NCBI GenBank assembly: GCA_041687675.1
Contig: JAWLBM010000001.1
Location: 124,001 to 188,000, forward strand
Direction: 5' to 3'
DNA: 64,000 nt
Source: JAWLBM01 sp041687675
GTDB taxonomy: Bacteria > Pseudomonadota > Alphaproteobacteria > Rhizobiales > Pleomorphomonadaceae
Shown: piece after piece, positions 27,726-35,361 of the stretch
How positions within the stretch are numbered: position 1 is the first letter of the stretch
How the letters are laid out: every line of letters starts with the position of its first letter
Program-made: the position numbers and the translations under genes
The notes under the pieces: generated by a model
What the model was told of the DNA's origin: nothing
Databases searched by the model: none
What the model saw: the letters and a program-made list of their open reading frames with translations, nothing else

Positions 27726-28969
27726 GCGAGCGCCGCACGGTCGCGATCATCGGCGCCGGCATCGTCGGCGTGTCCACCGCGGTCTGGCTGCAGCGGGACG
27801 GCTTCGACGTGGTGCTGGTCGACCCCCGCGGGGTCGGCGAGGGGGCGAGCTACGGCAATGGCGGCGTCCTCGCCGCCTGCTCGATCGTGCCGGTGACGGT
27901 GCCGGGGCTGCTGGCCAAGGCGCCGCGGATGCTGATGGATCCCGGCCAGCCGCTGTTCCTGAAGTGGTCCTACCTGCCGCGGCTGGCGCCCTGGCTGGTC
28001 CGCTACCTCCGCCACGCCAACGCCGCCGACGTGCGGCGGATCGCGGCGGCGATGCACCCGATCGTCTCCGACAGCCTCGCCGACCACCAGGCCCTCGCGG
28101 CGGGCACCGGAGCGGAGCGGTGGATCGTGCCCTCGGACTACCTCTTCCTCTACCGCGACCGCGCGCACTTCGAGGGCGACGCCTTCGGCTGGTCGGTGCG
28201 CCGGGCGCACGGCATCGCCTGGGAGGAGCTGGAGAAGGAGGCCTTCAGCGCCTACGACCCGGTGTTCAGCCCGGAGCTCGGCTTCGCGGTGCGGCTCGGC
28301 GAGCACGGCCGCATCAGCGACCCCGGCCGCTACGTCAAGGACCTCGCCGCCCATGTGGCCGCCAGCGGGGGCCGCTTCGTCAAGGCGGCCGCGGAGGCGA
28401 TCGTCGTCGAGGACGGTCGCTGCACCGGGGTGCGGACCGGAGGCGAGACGATCCCCTGCGCAGCGGCGGTGCTCGCCGCCGGCGCCTGGTCCGGCCCGCT
28501 CGCCCGCCAGCTCGGCCTCGACGTGCCGCTCGAGAGCGAGCGGGGCTACCACCTCGAGCTCTGGGAGCCGAGCGTCATGCCCCGCTCGCCGGTGATGGTC
28601 GCCTCCGGCAAGTTCGTGGCGACGCCGATGGAGGGGCGGCTGCGGCTCGCCGGCATCGTCGAATTCGGCGGCCTCGACGCGCCGCCCTCGCGGGCGCCGT
28701 TCCAGCTGCTCGAGCGCGACATCCGCGCCGCGATCCCGGGGCTCACCTGGCGGGAAAAGACCGAATGGATGGGCCACCGGCCGGCGCCGGCGGACTCGAT
28801 CCCGGTGATCGGCGAGGCGCCGCGGGTGAAGGGAGCCTTCCTCGGCTTCGGCCACCACCACGTCGGCCTGACCGGCGGGCCGAAGACCGGGCGGATCCTC
28901 GCCCAGCTGATCGCCGGGCGGACCCCGAACATCGACCTTGCGCCCTACGCGCCGGTCCGATTTCAATAG
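27722..28969 (+). CDS. FAD-dependent oxidoreductase (D-amino-acid dehydrogenase, DadA-like)
   Basis: A 415-residue DAO-fold flavoprotein. The N-terminal dinucleotide motif is VAIIGAGIVGVSTAVWLQRDG, with a short GASYGNGGVLA loop as in DadA. The C-terminal motif RPAPADSIPVIGEAP precedes FLGFGHHHVGLTGGPKTG, also as in DadA. It likely oxidises a D-amino acid or similar amine to a 2-oxo acid, passing electrons to the respiratory chain. The ATG overlaps the TPP-gene stop. With the racemase across the promoter this suggests racemisation, then oxidation, then TPP-dependent cleavage of one imported compound. Confidence 0.9.
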   Translation: MSERRTVAIIGAGIVGVSTAVWLQRDGFDVVLVDPRGVGEGASYGNGGVLAACSIVPVTVPGLLAKAPRMLMDPGQPLFLKWSYLPRLAPWLVRYLRHANAADVRRIAAAMHPIVSDSLADHQALAAGTGAERWIVPSDYLFLYRDRAHFEGDAFGWSVRRAHGIAWEELEKEAFSAYDPVFSPELGFAVRLGEHGRISDPGRYVKDLAAHVAASGGRFVKAAAEAIVVEDGRCTGVRTGGETIPCAAAVLAAGAWSGPLARQLGLDVPLESERGYHLELWEPSVMPRSPVMVASGKFVATPMEGRLRLAGIVEFGGLDAPPSRAPFQLLERDIRAAIPGLTWREKTEWMGHRPAPADSIPVIGEAPRVKGAFLGFGHHHVGLTGGPKTGRILAQLIAGRTPNIDLAPYAPVRFQ

Positions 28970-29038
28970 GGTCGCCAACGAAAAAGGGGACCGAAGGGGT
29001 CGAACATCGGCCACGGGGCAACAACAAGGGAACGGGAG

Positions 29039-30019
29039 ATGACAATGACGAGATCTGCTGCACTTCTCGGAGCCACCGCTCTGACGCTCGCCGGCGCGGG
29101 CGCCGCCCTCGCCGAGACCTGGGACATGCCGATGGCCTATCCGGCGACCAACTTCCACACCGAGAACGCGGTCGAGTTCGCGGCCTGCGTGAAGGAGGCG
29201 ACCGGCGGAGAGCTCGACATCGTCACCCATCCGAACGGCTCGCTGTTCGCCGGCAACGACATCAAGCGGGCGGTGCAGACCGGACAGGCGCCGATCGGCG
29301 AGCGGCTGATCTCGGCGCACGCCAACGAGAACCCGCTGTTCGGGGTCGATTCGATCCCGTTCCTCGCCACCTCCTTCGACGCCTCCGAGAAGCTCTGGTC
29401 GGTGGCCCGGCCGGCGATCGACGAGGCGCTCGCCGAGCAGAACCTCGTCTTCGTCTACTCGGTGCCCTGGCCGCCGCAGGGGTTCTACTTCAAGAAGCCG
29501 GTGGAGTCGGCCGCCGACATGCAGGGCGTCAAGTTCCGCGCCTACAACGCCGCCACCGCCCGGATCGCCGAGCTCGCTGGCATGGTGCCGGTGCAGATCG
29601 AGGCGGCCGAGCTCAGCCAGGCGCTGGCGACCGGCGTCGCGGAGAGCTTCATCTCCTCCGGCTCGACGGGCGTCGATTCCAAGGTCTGGGAAAGCCTGAC
29701 GCATTTCTACAACGTCCAGGCCTGGCTGCCGCGCAACGTCATCTTCGTCAACAAGGATGCCTACGAGGGCCTCTCGGAGTCGGCGCAGGCGGCGCTGACG
29801 GACTGCGGCGCCGAGGCGGCCGCCCGCGGCGCGGCGAAGTCGGCCGAGCTGTCCGGCCAGTACCTGAAGACCCTCGCCGAGAACGGCATGACCGTCGCCG
29901 AGCCGAGCGACCAGCTCCGCTCCGACCTCGAGGGCTTCGGCACGACGATGACCGACGAGTGGATCGCCGCGGCCGGCGACAAGGGCAAGGCGATCGTCGA
30001 GTCCTACCGGGCGATGTGA
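29039..30019 (+). CDS. TRAP transporter solute-binding protein (DctP family)
   Basis: Periplasmic binding protein of the TRAP system: 326 residues with a signal peptide ending ALA|ETWDMPMAY. The segment GVKFRAYNAATARIAEL contains the conserved Arg that binds the substrate carboxylate, and VPVQIEAAELSQALATGVAE is typical of DctP. Two ATGs, 29039 and 29045, both have a possible ribosome-binding site (AGGG and GGGAG). The choice does not alter the mature protein. It lies 69 bp after the FAD enzyme gene, and a strong hairpin follows before dctQ-like. The ligand is unknown but should be a carboxylate. Confidence 0.93.
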   Translation: MTMTRSAALLGATALTLAGAGAALAETWDMPMAYPATNFHTENAVEFAACVKEATGGELDIVTHPNGSLFAGNDIKRAVQTGQAPIGERLISAHANENPLFGVDSIPFLATSFDASEKLWSVARPAIDEALAEQNLVFVYSVPWPPQGFYFKKPVESAADMQGVKFRAYNAATARIAELAGMVPVQIEAAELSQALATGVAESFISSGSTGVDSKVWESLTHFYNVQAWLPRNVIFVNKDAYEGLSESAQAALTDCGAEAAARGAAKSAELSGQYLKTLAENGMTVAEPSDQLRSDLEGFGTTMTDEWIAAAGDKGKAIVESYRAM

Positions 30020-30036
30020 CCCCCCGACCACGACAT

Positions 30037-30066
30037 GCGGGCGGCCCGGTGGATCGGGCCGCCCGC
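30037..30066 (+). terminator. Strong hairpin between TRAP binding-protein and membrane-subunit genes
   Basis: GCGGGCGGCCCG (30037-30048) and CGGGCCGCCCGC (30055-30066) form a perfect 12-bp stem with loop GTGGAT. There is no T-run. It sits inside the TRAP operon, where such hairpins usually stabilise the binding-protein mRNA or partly terminate, so that the binding protein exceeds the membrane subunits. Confidence 0.8.
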
Positions 30067-30085
30067 CCTCCGGGGGCGACCATCC

Positions 30086-30619
30086 ATGACAACCGACCGA
30101 CCGTTCGTCCGGCGTGCGCTGGACGCGATCTACGACGCCGCCGGCGCCGTCGCGGCGCTCTGCCTCGTCGCCATCCTCGCCGTCATCGTGACGCAGATGG
30201 TGACGCGCTGGGTGAACGTCTCCGTGCCGGGCCTTGCCGAATACGCCGGCTACCTGATGGCCACGGCCTCGTTCCTCGCCTTCGCCCACGCGCTCAACCG
30301 GGGCGCCCACATCCGCGTCGGCCTGTTCCTCGCCGCGCTCGGGCGCCACCGCTTCTGGGGCGAGCTCTGGTGCCTCGTCATCGGCACCGCGGCGACCGCC
30401 TACCTCGCCTGGTACGCCGTCCGCCTGGTCTGGTTCTCCTGGAAGCTCAACGACATCAGCCAGGGCCAGGACGCCACGCCGCTGTGGATGGTGCAGGCGC
30501 CGATGGCCGCCGGCGCTGTGCTGCTCGCCATCGCTTTCGCCGACAACCTCGTCACCCTGGTCCTCACCCGGCGGGACAACATCGGCTCCGACCTCGTCGA
30601 CCAGAGCCACGCGGAGTAG
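30086..30619 (+). CDS. TRAP transporter small permease (DctQ family)
   Basis: A 177-residue inner-membrane protein with four predicted helices. Family features are VIVTQMVTRWVNVSVPGLAE followed by YLMATASFLAFAHALNRGAH and IRVGLF, where the Arg-Gly-x-His-Ile-Arg-Val stretch is typical of DctQ. The ATG at 30086 follows GGGGG. The large subunit starts 6 bp downstream. DctQ bridges DctM and the binding protein. Confidence 0.92.
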   Translation: MTTDRPFVRRALDAIYDAAGAVAALCLVAILAVIVTQMVTRWVNVSVPGLAEYAGYLMATASFLAFAHALNRGAHIRVGLFLAALGRHRFWGELWCLVIGTAATAYLAWYAVRLVWFSWKLNDISQGQDATPLWMVQAPMAAGAVLLAIAFADNLVTLVLTRRDNIGSDLVDQSHAE

Positions 30620-30625
30620 GGTGAC

Positions 30626-31939
30626 ATGGAAGACTTCGCCCCGATCGCCATCTTCCTGTTCGTCCTGTTCCTGCTGCTGGGAACCGGCGTCTGGGTGGGC
30701 CTCGCGCTGCTCGGCGTCGCCTTCGTCGGCATGGAGCTGTTCACGGTCCGCCCGGCAGGCGACGCGATGATGACCACCATCTGGCGGTCCTCCTCGTCCT
30801 GGACGCTGACGGCGCTGCCGCTCTTCATCTGGATGGGGGAGATCCTGTTCCGGACCCGGCTGTCGGAGGACATGTTCCGCGGCCTGTCGCCGTGGATGGC
30901 GCGGCTGCCGGGCGGCCTTCTCCACACCAACGTGGTCGGCTGCACCGTCTTCGCCGCCGTCTCGGGCTCCTCGGCGGCGACGCTGACGACGGTCGGCAAG
31001 ATGTCGATCCCGGAGCTGCGCCGGCGCGACTACCCGGAGACCATGGTGATCGGCACCCTCGCCGGCGCCGCGACGCTCGGCCTGATGATCCCGCCGTCGC
31101 TGACGCTGATCGTCTACGGGGTGACGATCAACGAATCGATCACCAAGCTGTTCATGGCCGGCGTCATCCCGGGCCTCGTGCTGGCCGCCATGTTCATGAC
31201 CTACGTCGCGCTCTACTCGAAGGTGTCGCGGCGCTACAAGCCGATCCTCGACGCCGACATGAGCCTGTCGCAGAAGCTGGCCAACTCGCGCTTCCTGATC
31301 CCGGTCATGGTGCTGATCGCCATGGTGATCGGCTCGATGTACCTCGGCTACGCCACCGCCACCGAGGCCGCCGCGATCGGCGTGATCGGCGCGATGCTGC
31401 TCGCCGCCACCCAGGGCTCGCTCAACTGGTCGACCTTCACCCAGAGCCTGATGGGGGCGACGCGGACCTCGGCGATGATCGCGCTGATCCTCGCCGGCGC
31501 CGCCTTCCTGTCGCTGTCGATGGGGTTCACCGGCCTGCCGCGCGCGCTCGCGGAATGGATCGGCTCGCTGGGGCTCTCCCGCTTCGAGCTCTTGATGGCG
31601 CTGCTCGTCTTCTACATCGTCATCGGCTGCTTCCTCGACGGCATCTCCTCGGTGGTGCTGACCATCGCGGTGGTGGAGCCGATGATCCGCCAGGCCGGCA
31701 TCGACATCATCTGGTTCGGCATCTTCATCGTGGTGGTCGTCGAGATGGCGCAGATCACCCCGCCGATCGGCTTCAACCTGTTCGTGCTGCAGGGGATGAC
31801 CGGGCACGAGATGAGCTTCATCGCGCGGGCGGCCTTCCCGATGTTCCTCATCATGGTGCTGATGGTGTTCGTGCTGATCGCCTTCCCCGACCTCGCCACC
31901 TGGCTGCCGGAGAACATCCGCCAGCAACCGGGGGGCTGA
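30626..31939 (+). CDS. TRAP transporter large permease (DctM family)
   Basis: The 437-residue Na+-coupled translocating subunit, with about 12 membrane segments. Typical motifs are FAAVSGSSAATLTTVGKM, GLMIPPSLTLIVYG, CFLDGISSVVLTIAVV and QITPPIGFNLFVLQG. It follows the small subunit by 6 bp and is 9 bp before the TauE-like gene, so the operon probably continues into the two permease genes. Confidence 0.95.
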   Translation: MEDFAPIAIFLFVLFLLLGTGVWVGLALLGVAFVGMELFTVRPAGDAMMTTIWRSSSSWTLTALPLFIWMGEILFRTRLSEDMFRGLSPWMARLPGGLLHTNVVGCTVFAAVSGSSAATLTTVGKMSIPELRRRDYPETMVIGTLAGAATLGLMIPPSLTLIVYGVTINESITKLFMAGVIPGLVLAAMFMTYVALYSKVSRRYKPILDADMSLSQKLANSRFLIPVMVLIAMVIGSMYLGYATATEAAAIGVIGAMLLAATQGSLNWSTFTQSLMGATRTSAMIALILAGAAFLSLSMGFTGLPRALAEWIGSLGLSRFELLMALLVFYIVIGCFLDGISSVVLTIAVVEPMIRQAGIDIIWFGIFIVVVVEMAQITPPIGFNLFVLQGMTGHEMSFIARAAFPMFLIMVLMVFVLIAFPDLATWLPENIRQQPGG

Positions 31940-31948
31940 CGGGGCGCC

Positions 31949-32692
31949 GTGCCGGACATCCTCTCCCATTTCGCGGCGACGCCCTGGCTGCTGCCCGCGA
32001 TCCTGGCGATCGTCTGGTTCGCGGCCATCGTGCAGGTCGGGCTCGGCATGGGATTCGGGCTGACGGCGGCGCCGCTGCTGGCGGTGCTCGACCCGCAGCT
32101 GGTGCCCGCGTCCACCCTGTTCCTCGGCCTCGCCACCGCGACCTGGGGCGCCGTCTCCGAGCGCGACCGGATCGCCTGGGACGAGGTGCTGCGGGCCTCC
32201 GGCGGCCGGCTCGCCGGCGTGGCGGCGGCCTCGGCGCTGCTCGCGGCGGTGGTCGACGAGGGCTCGTTCAGCCTGGTCTTCGGGCTGATGGTGGGCCTTG
32301 CGGTGCTGCTCTCGGTGGCGGGCTGGCGGCTGCCCTTCACCCGGGCCGGGCTGGTCGGCATGGCGGCGGTCTCCGGGCTGATGGGGACGATCACCTCCGT
32401 CGGCGCGCCGCCGCTGGCGATCGTCTACCAGGATCGGCCCGCCCGCGAGGCGCGCCCGACGCTGGCCGCCTTCTTCGCCGTCGGCTGCGCGCTGTCGCTC
32501 GCCGGGCTTTATGCAACCGGATGGGCGGGGCTGTCGGACTTCGTCCTCGCCCTCGCCATGGCCCCGGGCATGATCGCCGGCATCCTCACCGCCCGCCGCC
32601 TCGCCGGCCGCTTCGACCGGCGCTACCGGTCGCTGATGCTGGGGATCAGCGGCGCCGCCGCGGTGGTCCTCGTCGCCCGGGGGCTCTGGTGA
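31949..32692 (+). CDS. TauE/SafE-family membrane permease
   Basis: A 247-residue protein with about eight membrane segments and the TauE/SafE pattern: VQVGLGMGFGLTAAPLLAVLD near the start and SGLMGTITSVGAPPLAIVYQ in the second half. Relatives export sulfite, sulfoacetate or other small anions. The GTG at 31949 is 9 bp after the TRAP large subunit. The stop overlaps the next gene (GTGA). In this locus it could export an anion released by catabolism, such as sulfite. That is inference. Confidence 0.88.
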   Translation: MPDILSHFAATPWLLPAILAIVWFAAIVQVGLGMGFGLTAAPLLAVLDPQLVPASTLFLGLATATWGAVSERDRIAWDEVLRASGGRLAGVAAASALLAAVVDEGSFSLVFGLMVGLAVLLSVAGWRLPFTRAGLVGMAAVSGLMGTITSVGAPPLAIVYQDRPAREARPTLAAFFAVGCALSLAGLYATGWAGLSDFVLALAMAPGMIAGILTARRLAGRFDRRYRSLMLGISGAAAVVLVARGLW

Positions 32693-33627
32693 GCGCGCTG
32701 CTCGCCCCGCTGCACTTCGCGCAGGCGCACGGGCGGCTGCTGCTCGTCCTCGGGCTCGCCGCCGGCATCGCGCTGCCGGGGCTCGCCGGGGCGATGCGGC
32801 CCTACCTCCAGGAACTGGTGGCCGCGCTGCTGTTCATCGCCGCGCTGCGGATCGGCCCGCGCCAGGCGGTGGGCGCAATCCGCGACCTGCCGGCGACCGC
32901 GGGCCTCGTCGTCCTCTACCAGACCGTGATGCCGCTTTCGGCGGTCGCCGTCGCCTTCCTGGCGGGGGTGTCGGGCCACCCGCTCGCGACGGCGCTGGTG
33001 CTGATGCTCTCCGCCGCGTCGATCTCCGGCAGCCCCAATCTCACGCTGATGACCGGCCACGACCCGGCCCCGGCGCTGCGGCTCCTGGTGCTCGGCACTG
33101 CGGCGCTGCCGCTGACGGTGCTGCCGGTGCTCTGGGCGCTGCCCGCCCTCGGCGGCGCCGGAGAGGTGCTCGCCGCCGCGACGCGGCTCTTCGCGGTGAT
33201 CGTCGCCGCCGGCGGCGCCGCCTTCCTGATCCGCGCGACCGTGCTCCGCGCGCCCACGGCGCAGGAGGTCCGGGCGCTCGACGGCCTCTCGGCGATCGCG
33301 ATGGCGGTGGTGGTGGTGGGACTGATGTCGGCGGTCGGGCCGGCGATCCGCGAGACGCCGGAGCGCTTCCTCGGCTGGCTCGCCGTCGCCTGCCTCGCCA
33401 ACTTCGGCCTGCAGCTTGCGGCGGCGGCGATCCTCAGGCGCACGCCGCTCTCGGCCTCGACGGTGCCCTTCTCGATCGTCGCCGGCAACCGCAACATCGC
33501 CCTCTTCCTGGTGGCGCTGCCGCAGTCGGTGACGGACCCGGTGCTCCTCTTCATCGGCTGCTACCAGATCCCGATGTACCTGACGCCGCTCGTCATGGCC
33601 GGGGCCTATCGCAGGCTCGCGGCCTGA
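32689..33627 (+). CDS. BASS-like (bile acid:sodium symporter fold) membrane transporter
   Basis: A 312-residue protein with about ten hydrophobic segments. Segments such as MLSAASISGSPNLTLMTGHD and STVPFSIVAGNRNIALFLVALPQ match the BASS fold, with the conserved Gly/Asn-rich crossover regions. The start GTG overlaps the TauE stop. Nothing shows its substrate. It could import or export an organic acid linked to the TRAP/TPP/FAD locus. It is the last gene of the rightward series. Confidence 0.78.
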   Translation: MSALLAPLHFAQAHGRLLLVLGLAAGIALPGLAGAMRPYLQELVAALLFIAALRIGPRQAVGAIRDLPATAGLVVLYQTVMPLSAVAVAFLAGVSGHPLATALVLMLSAASISGSPNLTLMTGHDPAPALRLLVLGTAALPLTVLPVLWALPALGGAGEVLAAATRLFAVIVAAGGAAFLIRATVLRAPTAQEVRALDGLSAIAMAVVVVGLMSAVGPAIRETPERFLGWLAVACLANFGLQLAAAAILRRTPLSASTVPFSIVAGNRNIALFLVALPQSVTDPVLLFIGCYQIPMYLTPLVMAGAYRRLAA

Positions 33628-33714
33628 GGGCCGAACCTCCGGGGCCTGCCGCCACGCGGGCCGTGAAGTCTCGCCCGGCGGTCGTCGCCCGGCGCAAGCC
33701 GGGGCTCGCCTGGC

Positions 33715-34380
33715 TCACCCGGACACCGACGCGGTCGCGCGCCTTTTCTCCTCGCGGCGCGTCTCGTCGCGCCGCCCCTGCCCGTCGCCGACCGGCAGCA
33801 CGCCGTCACCGCCGACCGGGAGATCGAGCAGCGCCACCGCCGCGCCGAGGGCCTCGTCGAAGCCGAGGCGCAGAACCTCGGCACGCTCGGCCAGCGCCCG
33901 GCAGGCGGCCTCGACCTCGGCCGCCTCCGCCTCGGCGGCCGCCAGCAGCCGCGCCGTCTCGGCCAGCGCGAGGCGCCGGCGGCGGCGGAGCTGCGCCGCG
34001 CAGAGCGCCGGCGGCGTCGACAGCTGCAGGACCGTCAGCGGCCGCTGCCCGGCGAGGGCGCCGGTGCCATCGACCTCGCGGCTGAGCCGGTTGCCCTCGA
34101 GAAGGACGTCGCAACCCTCCGCGCACCAGCGGGCGGCGGCCTCCAGGACGGCCGGCAGGCCGCCGTCCTCCTTTCGGACAGTGTCGCAGCCGCCGCTCTG
34201 CCGCTCGTAGCTGCCGACGACGGCCAGCGGGCGACCGCCGCCAGGATGGTGGGCGAGTCCGATGTCCGGGCCGCCGCTTCCCGGGGTTCCGGCCGCGCGC
34301 AGCGGTCCGTAGCGGCGGATGATGCGTCTGGCGAGCTCGGTCTTGCCCGAGCCGCCGGCTCCCCTGAGGTTGAGGATCAT
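33715..34380 (-). CDS. P-loop NTPase/kinase-like protein, unknown substrate
   Basis: A 221-residue protein starting MILNLRGAGGSGKTELARRI, whose Walker A motif GAGGSGKT lies at residues 7-14. The later segment CDVLLEGNRLSREVDG resembles the substrate region of small nucleoside-type kinases, and long Ala/Glu/Arg helices fill residues about 110-180. The C-terminus is basic (RREEKRR). The ATG at 34380 has an excellent GGAAGGAG. It is a lone leftward gene between the BASS permease (convergent) and otsBA (divergent). Function unknown. Confidence 0.72.
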   Translation of the reverse strand: MILNLRGAGGSGKTELARRIIRRYGPLRAAGTPGSGGPDIGLAHHPGGGRPLAVVGSYERQSGGCDTVRKEDGGLPAVLEAAARWCAEGCDVLLEGNRLSREVDGTGALAGQRPLTVLQLSTPPALCAAQLRRRRRLALAETARLLAAAEAEAAEVEAACRALAERAEVLRLGFDEALGAAVALLDLPVGGDGVLPVGDGQGRRDETRREEKRRATASVSG

Positions 34381-34527
34381 CGCTCCTTCCAAGGTGGTTT
34401 TTGCCGGTGCCCCATCCAAGCAAGGATCCGGAGCACGGTGAACCCCTAATCGAGGCGCTGCCCTCGATCCGGCGACCGGCGTGCCCGCCCGGCCACGAAG
34501 CCCTCTGCATTGCCTGCATCATCCGGC

Positions 34528-34553
34528 GGAACCGACGGCTGCTTCGCGGCGTT
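34528..34553 (+). promoter_or_regulatory. EcfG-type general stress promoter of otsBA
   Basis: GGAAC (34528-34532), a 17-bp spacer and CGTT (34550-34553) match the EcfG consensus exactly. It is oriented toward otsB, whose ATG is 87 bp downstream. Trehalose synthesis genes are classic members of the alphaproteobacterial general stress response. Confidence 0.75.
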
Positions 34554-34639
34554 TCCCAAGGGCGCAGTGCGCGTCGGGTGAGCGGTTCCAGGGCTGCGGC
34601 GGTCGACGTGAGGCACAAACGGACTTATGAATAGGACCG

Positions 34640-35356
34640 ATGCTGGACCTCGACCCCCGCCAGACCGCACTTTTCCTCGACTTCGACGGCACCCTCGTCG
34701 ACATCGTCGAGAGACCGGACGCGGTCGTCGTGCCGCCCTCGCTGCCGCCCCTGCTCGGGCGGCTCCGGGACCGTTTCGGCGGCGCGGTCGCCGTGGTCAG
34801 CGGCCGCCCGGTGGAGGAACTTGACCGCTGGCTGGCGCCCGAGCGCCTGCCCGTCGCCGGCCTGCACGGCATGGAGTGGCGGGTCGACGACGGCGTCGAG
34901 CGGCTGCGGCCGCTGCCGGCGCTGGACGAGATCCGCGACCAGATCGACGCCTCCGGCCTCGCCGCGCGCGGCATGCGGGTGGAGGACAAGGGCCTGTCGA
35001 TCGCGCTCCACTACCGCGAGGCTCCGGATCTCCGCGACCGGGTGATTTCGCTCGCCAACGCCGCCACCCGGCCGTTTCCCGAACTGACCTTGCTCGACGG
35101 CAAGATGGTCGTCGAGATCAAGCCGCGCGCCGCGTCCAAGGCCTCGGCGGTGCGCCGCTTCATGGACGTCGAGCCCTTCGCCGGACGCGTGCCGGTGTTC
35201 GTCGGCGACGACGTCACCGACGAGGACGGCATGAGCGCGGCGATCGCCGCCGGCGGGTCGGCGGTGAAGGTGGGCGAGGGCAACAGCGTCGCGGAGAACC
35301 GGCTGCAGTCGCCGGCCGACGTGCACCGCTGGCTTGCGGACGTGGTGGGGGGCTGA
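34640..35356 (+). CDS. otsB: Trehalose-6-phosphate phosphatase
   Basis: Hydrolyses trehalose 6-phosphate to trehalose. It is a 238-residue HAD-family enzyme with motif I LFLDFDGTLVD (nucleophile Asp15), the SGRPVEEL cap-side motif, KPRAASKASAVRRF (motif III Lys) and motif IV FVGDDVTDEDGM. The ATG at 34640 lies 87 bp after a consensus EcfG promoter. otsA follows after 5 bp, so the two make trehalose as a stress protectant in one transcript. Confidence 0.96.
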   Translation: MLDLDPRQTALFLDFDGTLVDIVERPDAVVVPPSLPPLLGRLRDRFGGAVAVVSGRPVEELDRWLAPERLPVAGLHGMEWRVDDGVERLRPLPALDEIRDQIDASGLAARGMRVEDKGLSIALHYREAPDLRDRVISLANAATRPFPELTLLDGKMVVEIKPRAASKASAVRRFMDVEPFAGRVPVFVGDDVTDEDGMSAAIAAGGSAVKVGEGNSVAENRLQSPADVHRWLADVVGG

Positions 35357-35361
35357 GGGGA

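Noticed and set aside
27524..31969. 1481-residue minus-strand open frame across the TPP-FAD-TRAP genes
   Set aside because: Low-complexity His/Asp/Arg/Gly translation fully antisense to well-supported genes.
31949..32692. Reading the TauE/SafE gene as proof of sulfonate catabolism
   Set aside because: The family carries many anions, and no sulfoacetaldehyde acetyltransferase or other sulfonate-specific enzyme is recognisable in the window.
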